Part shown: one piece after another, positions 34,500-47,104 of the stretch
Layout: every line of letters begins with the position of its first letter
How positions within the stretch are numbered: the stretch's first letter is position 1
Source: Clytia hemisphaerica
Lineage: Eukaryota > Cnidaria > Hydrozoa > Leptothecata > Clytiidae
NCBI GenBank assembly: GCA_902728285.1
Contig: CACVBU010000554.1
Span: 1 to 64,000, forward strand
Reading direction: 5' to 3'
DNA length: 64,000 nt
Position numbers and translations under genes: made by a program
Notes under the pieces: generated by a model
What the model was told of the DNA's origin: nothing
Databases searched by the model: none
What the model saw: only the letters and a program-made list of their open reading frames with translations

Positions 34500-36345
34500 A
34501 TCTATGTAATTGAGCGAATCGGAGTGAACGAATTCGCATTTCGAAAATTCTTCTCTGGGGACAGATTTTGACCAAATAGAGGACTATCGAGCTATATTCT
34601 ATATACTGCACAGCTATTTTAGCGATTTGGAGTGAATGAAGTCGTATTTCGAAAATTTTTCTCTGGGGATAGATTTTGACCAAATAGGGGACTATCGAGC
34701 TATATTCTATATACTGCACAGCTATTTGAGTGATTTGGAGTGAATGGAGTCGCATTTTGAAAATTCTACTCTGGGGACAGATTTTGACCAAATAGAGGAC
34801 TATCTAGCTATATTCTATATACTGTACAGCTATTTGAGCGATTTGGAGTGAATGGAGTCGCATTTCGAAAATTTTTCTCTGGGGACAGATTTTGACCAAA
34901 TAGAGGACTATCGAGCTATATTCTATATACTGTACAGCTATTTGAGCGATTTGGAGTGAATGGAGTCGCATTTCGAAAATTTTTCTCTGGGGACAGATTT
35001 TGACCAAATAGAGGACTATCGAGCAATATTCTATATACTGTACAGCTATTTGAGCGATTTGGAGTGAATGAAGTCGCATTTCGAAAATCCTTCTCTGGGG
35101 ACAGATTTTGAGCAAATAGAGGACTATCGAGCTATATTCTATATACTGCACAGCTATTTGAGCGATTTGGAGTGAATGAAGTCGCATTTCGAAAATTCTA
35201 CTCTGGGGACAGATTTTGACCAAATAGCGGACTATCTAGCTATATTCTATAATTGTACAGTTATTTGAGCGATTTGAAGTGAACGAAGTCGCATTTCGAA
35301 AATTTTTCTCTGGGGACAGATTTTGACCAAATAGAGGACTATCGAGCTATATTCTATATACTGTACAGCTATTTGAGCGATTTGGAGTGAATGAAGTCGC
35401 ATTTCGAAAATCCTTCTCTGGGGACAGATTTTGAGCAAATAGAGGACTATCGAGCTATATTCTATATACTGCACAGCTATTTGAGCGATTTGGAGTGAAT
35501 GAAGTCGCATTTCGAAAATTCTTCTCTGGGGACAGATTTTGAGCAAATAGAGGACTATCGAGCTATATTCTATAATGGTACAGCTATTTGAGCGATTTGA
35601 AGTGAACGAAGTCGCATTTCGAAAATTCTTCTCTGAGGACAGATTTTGACCAAATAGGGGACTATCGAGCTATATTCTATATACTGTACAGCTATTTGAG
35701 CGATTTGGAGTGAATGAAGTCGCTTTTCGAAAATCCTTCTCTGGGGACAGATTTTGAGTAAATAGAGGACTATCGAGCTATATTCTAGAATTGTACAGTT
35801 ATTTGAGCGATTTGAAGTGAACGAAGTCGCATTTCGAAAATTCTTCTCTGGGGACAGATTTTGACCAAATAGGGGACTATCGAGCTATATATTCTATATA
35901 CTGTACAGCTATTTGAGCGATTTGAAGTGAACGAAGACGCATTTCGAAAATTCTTCTCTGGGGACAGATTTTGACCAAATAGGGGACTATAGAGCTATAT
36001 TCTATATACTGTACAGCTATTTGAGCGATTTGGAGTGAATGAAGTCGCATTTCGGAAATCCTTCTCTGGGGACAGATTTTGAGCAAATAGAGGACTATCG
36101 AGCTATATTCTATAATTGTACAGTTATTTGAGCGATTTGAAGTGAACGAAGTTGCATTTCGAAAATTCTTCTCTGGGGACAGATTTTGACCAAATAGGGG
36201 ACTATCTAACTATATTCTATATACTGTACAGCTATTTGAGAGATTTGGAGTGAACAAAGTCGCATTTCGAAAATTTTTCTCTGGGGACAGATTTTGACCA
36301 AATAGGAGATTATCGAGCTATATTCTATATACTATGCAGCTTTAT
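34500..36345. repeat. 108-bp satellite array, about 17 copies
   Basis: The unit contains CTCTGGGGACAGATTTTGAC, CAAATAGAGGACTATCGAGC, TATATTCTATATACTGTACA and GTGAATGAAGTCGCATTTCG, and repeats every ~108 bases. Subtypes alternate (ATATACTGTACAG versus ATAATTGTACAGTT; TTGACC versus TTGAGC). 108 is a multiple of three, so the minus strand has long open frames (36-residue repeats) with no sign of being a gene. Confidence 0.95.
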
Positions 36346-37286
36346 GACTGAGCATCAATTAGGTCTTGAGGAAAGATCGATAAAGTCTCATAAAACAAAT
36401 CGTGAAATTCATTTTGACTCTTTGTTGGACGCTGTATGATTATGTTTTGAAATGTAAAGCACTATGTTAATAAGTTCCTTCTACCATAAATAATAGATGC
36501 CTTTGTTTGCTAATCGATTTGCCAGTAAAAAGGCTTCAGTGTGAAGTCACCCAATATCTAGTTTTGAGCGCTTCTGCCCAAAAGGTAATAGCATAAGTCC
36601 ATGGATCAAAAGCCATTTTCTTCCAGTAATGAATTTATTATTTATTTCTAATAGAATATAAATAAAATAAAAGAGACCTAATAGAATTGAAAAATTTCGA
36701 GTTGAAATAGTGCTATAAATATATAACAATTTTTATAATCTAATAATATGCATTTTCTAATATGGAATAAAGCTTTCTTGAAATTTACCCCTTGTCACAA
36801 AATAGAGCTATTGTGCTTTGAGATTCGATTAAATGGACCCTTTAAAAACACCATGCAAAATATAGGAAACATAGAATGCACTTGGACACGAATCTGATCT
36901 TGATGATCCTTCAACAAAACATCTTGGTTTATAAGATTGAAAAAGATATAACGAAATTTAACGACCGTAACCTTTTTTCATTTTCATTTTGCTTCTTCAT
37001 TTTCGAAGATATGAAAAATTGTTTTTTTTTGCGTAAACCCACTTAAAATGATTTTTCCAACAAGGGTCATTGATGAAATTAAAAGAATGATATCTCAAAA
37101 TATCCTGAAAGATGCAAGTAGTGCAAAAATATTTGGAACAGACTTTAACAAAAAAAGGAAGCAAGTTTCAAAGAGAAGCTTCAGGTAATTTAATCAGGCG
37201 CAGAGTAATTTTTAATTAAAAAAAATAATTTCCACTATAATTCGACAAAAAGGAGTAGGGAGGAAAAGGCTGATCATGGAAATAAA
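36346..37286. other. Intergenic with dispersed repeat copy 2
   Basis: It contains the second copy of the repeat described at 32111-32245 (about 36976-37100). It is otherwise AT-rich, with no gene seen. It forms the 3' flank of the KDZ-like gene. Confidence 0.5.
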
Positions 37287-40200
37287 TTATTCTGCACCTG
37301 ATAAAGCTACTTGGAGCTTCTCTTTAAAACTTGATTCCTTTTTCTCGTTCCAAATGTCTATCATGAACTGGCAGTAAAAAATAAAATGTTCCTGCGTCAT
37401 GTATCTGCCAGCTGACTTGATGCATTGCAGGTATGAATTGAATTGCTCGCAAATCGAAGAATTCAGAACATCCATACCTGCAAGCCCTTTTGAGCTGTAC
37501 ACGCTACTACATTTATGATTAAAGTGGTGGAATAAATCATGGTAGAAGCGTGTACAGCGGAAGAAACCAGCTTCGCGATTCAGCGAGTACTCTTCGAAGC
37601 CACAAGCAAAGTCATAAAAAAGAGCCTCAGGTGGTACCTTGAGATGCGTATACAAAGAGCACATAGGATCCTTTCGTCCTTCACTACCATCGACTATGTG
37701 ACCTCCGTAACAATGTCCATGTGCTGGACAAAACCACAAAAACAAAAAGGAAGCCCCACGCTTAGCCACAGTTGGAAATTTTTTGGAGCATATTGGCTTT
37801 TCCTCGTCTTCCTCACCAAAGTTGCGGTTTTTGCGAACTTGTGCTCCTTCCTTGTTGAAATAATAAAATCTGCCGAGCTTTGGAGGATCATACGTGTCCT
37901 CAAGTTCAACAGGTTCATCAGCAACAGGGTCAGCAGCTTCACATAAAACTTTATGTTTTAATAGGTGACCCAAGAACGCCTTTGCGTCAACGTCTAGTTC
38001 AGTTTCAAAAAAGGTGTTGACGAAACGGCCAAGCTTGGGGTTAAACTTTTCAAAATCTTCAGATATTTCCAATAATCTGATGGGATCGATAGTATCCTCA
38101 ACCAGGTCTTGGATAATACCATCCAATGCCGCGGGTATGAAGGCGCGTACAGGTGCATCAAAAGCAAGAAGGTGAAGGACGGCTTTCGTAGTCTGTAGCT
38201 GTTGGGTGGTCATCGATTGATTAAAATAGCGTTTGACTAACGGTAAGCATTCTTTAGGTATGATATCTAAAGTCCTGGCTTCTTGCACTTCATCTCGAAT
38301 GGTCAAGGGTGAAGATGCAGTTATTTCTTTGAGGTAGGTTCTAGCCTCTCGTATGTACTTCTTTTTCGTTGCATACTCTGCCTGCGTTTCTCCTTTATCT
38401 TTCTTGGGGTAAGCCAAGAAGCAACGGTCAAATCTTCGGATATCGTTCTTCACTAGCTCGGTGCCTGGAAGAACTTTGTCGATCGGAATGATGGCTAAAT
38501 TTTGGTGCATGATTCCAATTTTGGTTCCATCACATGCCAGTATTTTTGGTGAATCGCCACACCAAGGACAGAGTTTTCGAAATTCTCTTGGTTGATGGCT
38601 TGCCCAAGAAAAAAAGACTTTTCCGAAGGTCTTTGACGTGAGGAAGGGTTTGGTGGAGCGATTTCTTTTGTACACGCCATCGACGTGCTTACAAAAAGCA
38701 GAAAAATTAGATTTCATTGATGAAACCATACCAACAAATTCCCACAACAGCTCCTCGACCACACAAACTTGCTGCGATATTCGGAAAATCTTTTCCTTTG
38801 AGCCCTTCCATTTTACTTGACAGCTACCATTGGGACAAACCAATTTGTAAACATTAGCTTTGATTGCGTTTTTGGTAGTGTATAGTGTGGTGTTACTGTC
38901 CCATAAACTTTCAAATGGAAGCTAAAAATCAAAAAAACATTGAGTTTTAAATGCTATAGGTTAAAAAGTCATGTAATTTCAAACTTTCAATTTCGCAAAT
39001 TCGACATAGAATTACCGAAATTACCTACAAAAGCACATAACTCATCCGAGAAGTGCTCCAGCTCTGAGTATGGAATTTATGCATGTTGTCAAAATACATA
39101 CAAACATTATGTTATATAAAGCGAAATGAATTATCTACCTCACAATCGCATTGTTGTGGATGAACAGAAGGATAAAAGGTGACAGTGTACCCAGGATCTA
39201 AACGTGCATTTGTACTATGTTGCATCATTTCAGCAGATGCATCTAATAACTCATCCGAAAACGGATCGGTGTCAACTATGCGGGGGAACGGGGTGTAAAA
39301 TGACCACTGTTTTGTTTCCATGTTGAATCCATTCACCTAAAGTTGAATAAAATAAGACTTTTATTTTCATTTTCTAAATGCATATAACTAATGTTTCATG
39401 ATAAAAGTAAAACATCTAAAATAAAAGTTACGGTTTATTTGAATTCGAGAAATAGCCATTCTGATAGAAAGAAATATCAGTATATTTATATATCAATAAG
39501 CAAAAAATGATATAAGGTATTGAAATATAATTTATTATGACACAATGAAATTTGACCATTACATTATCAAAGACTTTAAAAATGTATAGTCGGCAATAGT
39601 TGACACTTTATCGGCATAAATAACTCAAAAACCAATAATATAAATACTTTTTCAAAAATATTTCCTTCTTCCACTTCTTCATTTATTGCAATGTCATCAA
39701 CATCAATAACATCGTAATCGTCAAACTCATCTTCATTTCTCTCAGGTACCTCTTCTTCAGTTTCAACTCCATTACCCTCTGTTCGAAGCTCGCGAAGCAG
39801 TTCGTGTTTGTCCCAGTTCTCTTTGATGTATGATTTAAAAACCTCCATATGAGCACAGCCGTCAGTTGTGGTTTCCAAAGTTTGAATTTTTACCTTCTTC
39901 CTGTACACCGTCGAGCACAATCCAGAACAACATTTGACATAAGTAAAGTTACTTTTATTGCCTCTGAAAAGGTGAACAAAATTATGTCCAAATGGCGTTC
40001 TCACTGCGAATTTTTCCACGTTTGGATTTTTTGATTGTAGAGGAAGAACATCTGGTACCACTGCATCCAAACCATTCTTAATTTTCGCAGAAACGATGGA
40101 TGAGACGTTTTCGACAACACTGCGTGGTTGACAATAAGAATGACCGTCATCAGAGTTGGTCTGAGTGATGTTAAACTGAAAAAAGGAATATTAATTCATT

Positions 40201-43200
40201 TTGTATTTTTAAAGTTTTCCCTTTAAATAAAAGAAAGAAATTAGCAAGCACCCTCACTTCGTTTGAAAGTAAAAGGTTTTCAGACAGTAACTAACAATCA
40301 TGAAGTTGTTTCTTTCCGATTGAACCTATTAGTTTAAAATGAAAGTTAGAATTTACCTCAGAATAAATATCCTTCAATGCACGAGCGTGAAGGCATTGGA
40401 CTCCATTCCATTCACTGCTCTGAATCGTTATTGATAAGGTCTTATAGATATCACAGGTACATTTCATTCTTATTACTCCCTCGTTTGTTACCATTCTTGT
40501 GACACTGACGTAGTCGTTAAACTAAAAAATCAAAGTGTTTGTTCAGAAGCGATTCAAGCAATACCTTTACAAACACTAAAATGAACTAAAACTTTTGCAA
40601 TCATAAGAATGAGAATTAATAAGGACGAAGCTAAAGCAATTACCTTGAAATCTCCTGTTCTTGAGTTATAATCATTCATGATCACCATTTGTTTTAATGT
40701 TCCATTTTCTCTCCATACGATGGTACCTTTGAAAAGTGAAGTAATTTCATCTATGAATCGACATTTCATCAAATTTTGAATAAAGATTTTTACTCCGGAA
40801 TATGAATCAAAGTCCATTTACATAACATGCTTATCACTTTACTACTTCCTAGTCAATAAAATTCATCTAGCATTATTTAAGCTCGTTAATTCTTTTTTAA
40901 ATATAAGTGGTACCTTCGTTATATAAGTTTAATTTGAAATTCTGATACAGTCTTTCTAATGTTGGTTGGAGTTCTGTTTGATGAAAGTCTTCTTCGCTTA
41001 ATCCAAGTTCTGTCAAGAGAGTTTCTCTGTCGATGGATTTACAATTAAGTTGGCAAGAGGCCTGGAAAGAAGAAAATTATATTTTAAATCATTTTACAAA
41101 ATGATCTGTCGAACGAAGTATTAGGAGGGCTTAAAATCAATCTTATTGAATGTTTACACCAGTTACGTGAATGCATATACCTTTTTATTGCAAGCTTTTG
41201 GGACGGTCTCTATATGATATTGATTGTTCAGTACAAAAATCAGTACATTCTTGATGAATTTGTAAGACCCAGGTGATCCATCTAAATGGTCTTGAATTGA
41301 CCCCAAAATTAAATTCCTTGGCGAATTGCCAGACGGAAGGAAGTACTGGTCCATTTTGACTCCGGTTTGAATTCGGGAAGCCCAGTGATGATAATTTGGT
41401 AGGGATGAAAGGATTTGAAACTGCTGTTCAATTGTCAGTTCTTCCATATCCCCATATATTGATTGAACACTATCGACCGATACCTGATATTCAAAGTAAG
41501 ACGTTGACTTAGTTGACTTAATAAAACAAGAATAGATAACCAGTGCCTGTAAAATGTGACTTAAAATGCATGAAAGAAAAATGTATCTGTACCTGGTGTT
41601 CTTTCTGATGGTTTGTGATAAAATCAAATATAAGGCGTTCAACAGTTTTCTCGTCTTGCCAGCCCACGACTTTGAAATAGCTTAAAATAAAAAATAGTAT
41701 ATCTCAATAAAAATAACGAAACGTGCTGTACTGATAAAGTAAATATAATAATTGTATTAAAGTTTAATCGAAATCCGACGATTGAAATAATATGAAAAGG
41801 CTCTAAAAAGTCTTAAAAGAAAAGGTTCATTCGCCGATGACTGATTAAATAATATAATTTTCATGACGCTATCAGTAAAAAATAATTGAAGTTTTTCAGT
41901 TTAATAAAAAGTATTTTTAATAAAAAACCATTCTATAGGGAAACTCGAAAGAAATAAGCACGTGACACTTACTAATTGTCAGCAGAATTTCGTTTAGTGT
42001 ATTTTGGATTCCTTTGAGTAAACATAATGAAACCCGGCGCACTTTCGCCAAATGTTTTTTTCAAAATACTGTGGGCAACAGGAAACGTTTTGCCAATAGA
42101 CCCATCGTAATCTTTTGTTGAGCGGTGGAAGATCTTTGCGTTTTTATCCTTACCGATACCTAAATTAACGAAAACGTCATTGTTATATTTTCAATTTTAT
42201 ACTGTATTGAATCAATGTGATCCTGTTTTTGCATTCATATGTCTTTATGTCTTTGATTTATATTATCACGTAATTTAAGTTATCTTTATATTTTTTACAA
42301 ATAATAATATCATACAATCAAAAACAAAGTTACCTTTTTTAGTTTTCAATTTATGATGACGATATGCGTTAATGTCCCAATCATTAAATACTGGAACAAT
42401 GTGCGTTGCTTTAATGTTGAAACTCTCAATGACATGACCAAAAAGTGTTGCCAAATTCTGCTTCAGAAAGTCTTTACATTTACCAGCTTCGAAACATCTG
42501 AAATTAAAAATCATTAAAACTCGTAACTCATATTCTTTAAGTATAATTAAGATTTTCCTATTCTTTAAAGTAATAGTGATAGTAATATGTGATGATGCTT
42601 TTTATAGAATTAATCTTTTCAAATGGAGAATTATAAACATAAGGTAATACAATCTAACCTTAAAAATAAGTTGTTCTCTCCGTTTAGTTCAACTACAAGA
42701 GGTACGACATAAAGAATAGCATTAGTGCAATTTTCATAAGTTGCCAAATTCAGCAACTGCTTTTCTCCGACAAGTAATGGTGGGCTTTTTTTGTTTTCTT
42801 GATTTTCCTCATCTAATATTGCATTTTGAAGTAAATTCTGGACAAAAATATCCACAGCAGCAGCTTGCCCACATTTCAGAATTGTCAGGGCTGTTTGGAG
42901 TGCTTTGGTTTCGACATCTGTAATAATAAATGAATAATATGTGATTAAAATATTATAAACAATTTTTTCTAAGGATACTTAAAGTTCTTTTGATCTATAA
43001 CAATAAATCCATTGTATTTGAGTCAAAATCCTAGCCTTACATTTATAAATAGAAAAAACATGTAATCTATTCTCAATAAAAACAATTACATTATTCATTA
43101 TATAATATTATCATCAGAAACTTAAACTCGAAACAACATTATCCAATATCAAAAGATATTGAAATTACTGTATGAATTTAAGAAAAACAAAAAAAGAAGT

Positions 43201-44596
43201 TTTAATTAGTTTTAGCAAAGGCTGTCTATACGTCTATTACTTCAGGGAAAAACTTTTAATCTTCAAACAATAACATACTGTACTGAAAAAGCTTTCTTTT
43301 CTTTTTTCTTTAAAAATGACATTATATTACCTGTCTCTGAAATATCTTCATCCCCGTCATCATTTAATGGTGCATTGATTTGATTGTGAGAGTCTGATTA
43401 TGAATAAGAATAAAAAAGGAAATGAAAGGATCTTTTCTCAAGAGTTTCAAAAATGTTAGCCACTTTAAACTTTCAACTATTACTATAAGGTTAAGAAAAT
43501 AATTTATAAATGTTACTTATCACATGTTTCACATTACCAATAGAATTCTAGTTAGTTAATAGGTTTCTAGTTAGCTCAATAGGTTATCAATTTTTAAAAT
43601 TGAGTGAAATCTTACCGATCGGGATGGTACAGGTTTCACTATTCTCAGTTGCATTTTCCATCTTCTGAGTCAAGACAACAGGCTCTAAAACAAATACGGT
43701 AATAGAAATCATTTTCAAAATAAATTCTTTTAACCATCAATGTTTGAAAAAAGCTCAAAAGCTGATTAGGTGTGATTGAGTTTCTATCTAAGTAACTAAG
43801 TAACCTATTCTCGTACCATAAAATAAAAAAATTACCTATGTAAATATCTGTTATAAAAATGAAAATAAATCAAGAAAGACTAAGTTTGAGACAAGAAGTA
43901 ATAACTATTCTTCACACTATTTATATTAAGCAAATAAAGACCATTTTAATAAATAATAAAACAGAAAACTCCCTGATCGTAAATTTGTGGTTCGTAAATT
44001 TGTGGTTTGTCAATTTGTATGTCAATCTTCATGGTTTTAAACCAGCAGTGCAACATGTTATGCCCTAGAATCATAAAATTCTATTGCATTAAAAAAACAG
44101 GACAAACGGGAACAAAAGCAAATCTACCAGAATTAGAAGCTGTGAATAGAATCTTAAAATTCAAGTCTAAGTCGCGAATCTCTATAAATGTTGCTACTAC
44201 ACACTGGACCAAAGAAACAGTCATAAAGTCATGTTTGTAGTAGTTTGATGTTTATGTCAAATTATGCTGGTCAGTTTTGTCTTTGTATATAAGAATTCTT
44301 TAGTTTTAAGAAAGAAATGCTATTTAAATATCTTACCAAGTTTCCCAACAGGAAAGAAAACAAACAAGTTTTTTGGAGATTTTGTAAGTGTATATATATT
44401 ATCTACTGAATAGAACAATATATAGTTTAAATAAACAATTTGAGAATATATCACCTGTTGACAGTACTATATAACTAACAGTAGATGGCCCTATCTCTGT
44501 CATCTCCTCTCGAAACACTATTCCTGTAATTCCAGTTTTATGGATTTCTTCCAGTCTTTTCAATCCAATCGTTTTTTTAAAGAGAGGTAAACAAAC
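37287..44596 (-). CDS. HMGXB3-like protein with KDZ-type transposase domain, 14 exons
   Basis: Fourteen exons chain with matching phases and no stop, giving about 1365 codons: 44596-44455, 43684-43616, 43393-43331, 42917-42659, 42497-42334, 42159-41973, 41680-41593, 41483-41181, 41061-40914, 40792-40644, 40521-40357, 40175-39648, 39336-39139 and 38921-37287 (stop). Two SWIM-like zinc motifs are visible: CxC...CxH at residues ~545-569 and CC-x3-C...CxH at ~661-688. An acidic linker (~715-745) follows. The last exon holds paired cysteines (CPNGSC, CPWC) and a DDE-like set: Asp in CDGTK (~952), Asp in FYDFACGF (~1258) and Glu in [10 protein letters not shown] (~1313). It also has the CPAHG-CYGGH segment and SEGRKD. 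This resembles Kyakuja-Dileera-Zisupton transposases and the animal proteins called HMGXB3-like. The first exon begins in phase 0 without ATG, so the start lies upstream or at the Met in exon 2. It may be a domesticated or an active transposase; no flanking inverted repeats were found. Confidence 0.8.
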
Positions 44597-45000
44597 CTGA
44601 TTTTGCTTGTGCTTCCTTAGTTAAGGCATGATTTATCTCAACTTCTATCTATCGCAAAGGATTTTTCAAACTTAACTATGTTTTTACAATTTATGATACT
44701 ACCATACCCTCAAAATTTATTTTGAAACGAATAGTAGTAAGTTTGGGTTTTTTGGAAAAAAGTTTCAAAGTGTATAGCTAGCTTTTAATATTTTATATTT
44801 ATTTGATGAAAAATTCTGCTTGACAATTTTCTGACTCGTACGACTTTAGGATTTCTGTCTGGTGAGTTGTATTGGTTGGTTAGTCGGTCAGCTCTGAGAA
44901 ACAAAATCTGGACTGCAACAGACCAATCTGGACCAGCTATACATCTTGCATCATATCATACATAAATACATCATACGAACGATGATAATGTACCGTGAGA
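44597..45000. other. Presumed 5' region of KDZ-like gene
   Basis: No further coding exon was recognised. The initiator exon or promoter of the minus-strand gene may lie here. Confidence 0.3.
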
Positions 45001-45598
45001 TAGACCTTTTTTCAAAGAGGCAACCCTGTTGAATAATTATGTAGTCCAGCCATACAAACAATGATACAGCAAAGCATAATTACTGTTTCATCAGGTTTCA
45101 TGCATATTGTAATAATACACCGTTTAGGAGTGTCGACTGCGCACACGTCAATCCAATTTTCCATTGTTTTGATTTTACCAATCACGGAAAATTCACTCTC
45201 CTCCGTAAAAAAACGGTAGGTAAACATCTGGTTCTCATAAGGAAACATAGCAGAAAAACGGTAGGTAAAGAACTCCTTTTAATCATAACTTCTTTTCCTC
45301 TTGATGAATTTTTGTGAAATTTTCAGGAGAGACTTATAAAATTATCATTGATATCATGTTCAAATATCTAAATTTTTCTCTTTAAAGGAGAGACAAAAAT
45401 TCACAATGTTTACATTCCTCTAACCTTTCACAGTACTAAAGTGCGCATTTTTACCTACCATTTTTACCGGGCCTCTGCAATGGAGTACCGTGAAATGGCA
45501 AGACTCCTAAACGGTGTATTATGCATGGGTGTATCATTGTTTTTCTTCTAAACTACATAATTATTCAACAGGGTGGCCTCTTTGAAAAAGGGTCTATT
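45001..45598. mobile_element. ~600-bp foldback element, arms ~130 bp
   Basis: AAAGAGGCAACCCTGTTGAA, TAATTATGTAGT and AATACACCGTTTAGGAGT in the left arm (45013-45130) are inverted in the right arm (45503-45590). The arms carry internal indels. Target duplication was not resolved. It directly abuts a second hairpin element. Confidence 0.75.
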
Positions 45599-45800
45599 GC
45601 ATCAGTGGAGGCTAACATGCATAGCCCTCAAATGAATGACACCTGGCGCTGGCTGGTCATTAAAATACAACTACGCAGCTCCACTTGCATCTTTACTCTA
45701 CCATTTTTGTTTTGATTTAACTTTGTATTTTAATGACCAGCCAGGTCTTTCATTGGAGGGCTATGCATGTTAGCCTCCTTTACGTCGGTCACTGATGTAA
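45597..45800. mobile_element. 204-bp hairpin MITE
   Basis: TTGCATCAGTGGAGGCTAAC and CATGCATAGCCCTC, then TGGTCATTAAAATACAA, are inverted in the right arm as TTGTATTTTAATGACCA, GAGGGCTATGCATG and CACTGATGTAA. A single-arm relative is at about 62133-62250. Confidence 0.8.
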
Positions 45801-46379
45801 GTTATACCCAATCCCACGCCCACGGTGGTATGTATTTTTACTTCCCTGCCTGATTTTTTATCCTCTGTTTGTGTAGTTCTAGTGTAGTAGTCTGGTAAAC
45901 TGTAGAGATCCCACACCTGGCGTGGAATAATAATGATAGACTGATCTTGGTGCTGCCCGTCCCCACCAGCACCACCAGCCCACCACCACAACATACAACC
46001 ACCCCCCATAAGGATAAGGGCCAAGATGAGAGACTAGGGAAAAAGAGTGAGAAAAAATTATGAAAAGGAAAAACCAACCACCATCTAGAATGTAGAATAT
46101 CAGATTCACAGTAACTTAAAATTGAATTATACTCTCCTGTGCGTGTAGCTGTGTGAATGTGTGTGAAAGATGAGACACTATATAACCAAAAATTTCCTTG
46201 CTGTATTATTGACACTGCTAATGCCTACCATTTCCCTAGGATATTCGGACTTAATGTACACACTACCCTATGATCCAATCACAGCACAGCATTACGTCAT
46301 TTTTTTTATATGCGAGTTAGGTCCTTTCTTGCCCTCGTCGTCGTGATTATCCCGGTATACTTAACCTCACTATTATTAA
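45801..46379. other. Intergenic, no gene seen
   Basis: There is a C-rich stretch of CACCACCAGCCCACC type at about 45960-46010. From 46335 it repeats, inverted, the segment seen at 23725-23765. Minus-strand open frames here look fortuitous. Confidence 0.35.
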
Positions 46380-47104
46380 TTTTGGAGGGAACTTATAGTA
46401 AGGGGGAATTTTGTTCGATTTCTTGGAATCGCATGACTGTTTTGTTAGAAGCACTTGTTATACATTTTTGGAAAGCTAAGGGGTAGGGGAATCGAAATTA
46501 CTATGTTTCCAATTTTTTTTCGGACACTTTGGTGTGATTTTCGGACAAATATGACGGTCTCAGGCAAAAATCATAGGGTTAAAAATTAATGAAAATTTTA
46601 GCTCGAGAAAACGGAGACCTGTTGTATATTTTTGGAAAGCTCTCAAAAAATTAGGATTAGAGATATATTGCAAGTATAGGTGATTTCAGTACCTAACTCG
46701 AGATATTGAGCTCCCAAAAGCGCAAAAACTGGACAAAATAGCTGTTTCTGGCTGAAAAACACGGTTTTCAAGGGTTAATATCTCGAGTTAGGTACAGAAA
46801 TCACCTATACTTGCAATATATCTCTTAATCTTAATTTTTTGAGAGCTTTCCAAAAATATACAACAGGTCTTCGTTTTCTCGAGCTAAAATTTTCATTAAT
46901 TTTTAACCCTATGATTTTTGCCTGAATCCGTCATATTTGTCCGAAAATCACACCAAAGTGTCCGAAAAAAATTGGAAACATAGTAATTTCGATTCCCCTA
47001 CCCCTTAGCTTTCCAAAAATGTATAACAAGTGCTTCTAACAAAACAGTCAAGCGATTCCAAAAAAATCGAACAAAATTCCCCCTACTATAAGTTCCCTCC
47101 AAAA
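46380..47104. mobile_element. 725-bp long-palindrome foldback element, TTAA target
   Basis: Arms of about 330 bp are near-perfect inverted copies, starting TTTTGGAGGGAACTTATAGT and ending ACTATAAGTTCCCTCCAAAA, around a ~70-bp loop. TTAA flanks both sides (46376-46379 and 47105-47108). It is noncoding. Within each arm the motif TTTTTGGAAAGCT occurs twice, and a core with GAAAGCTCTC and ACCTAACTCGAGATAT is shared with the hairpin at 57414-58033. Confidence 0.9.

Noticed and set aside
34498..36086. Minus-strand frames with repeated KICPQRRIFEMRL peptide
   Set aside because: They result from the 108-bp satellite period; frames break at indels between units.
24535..36345. Possible CRISPR array
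   Set aside because: Repeats are contiguous without unique spacers and the DNA is eukaryotic.
45770..46215. Overlapping minus-strand frames rich in Gly and Trp
   Set aside because: Composition reflects a CCACCA-rich simple stretch; no conserved pattern.
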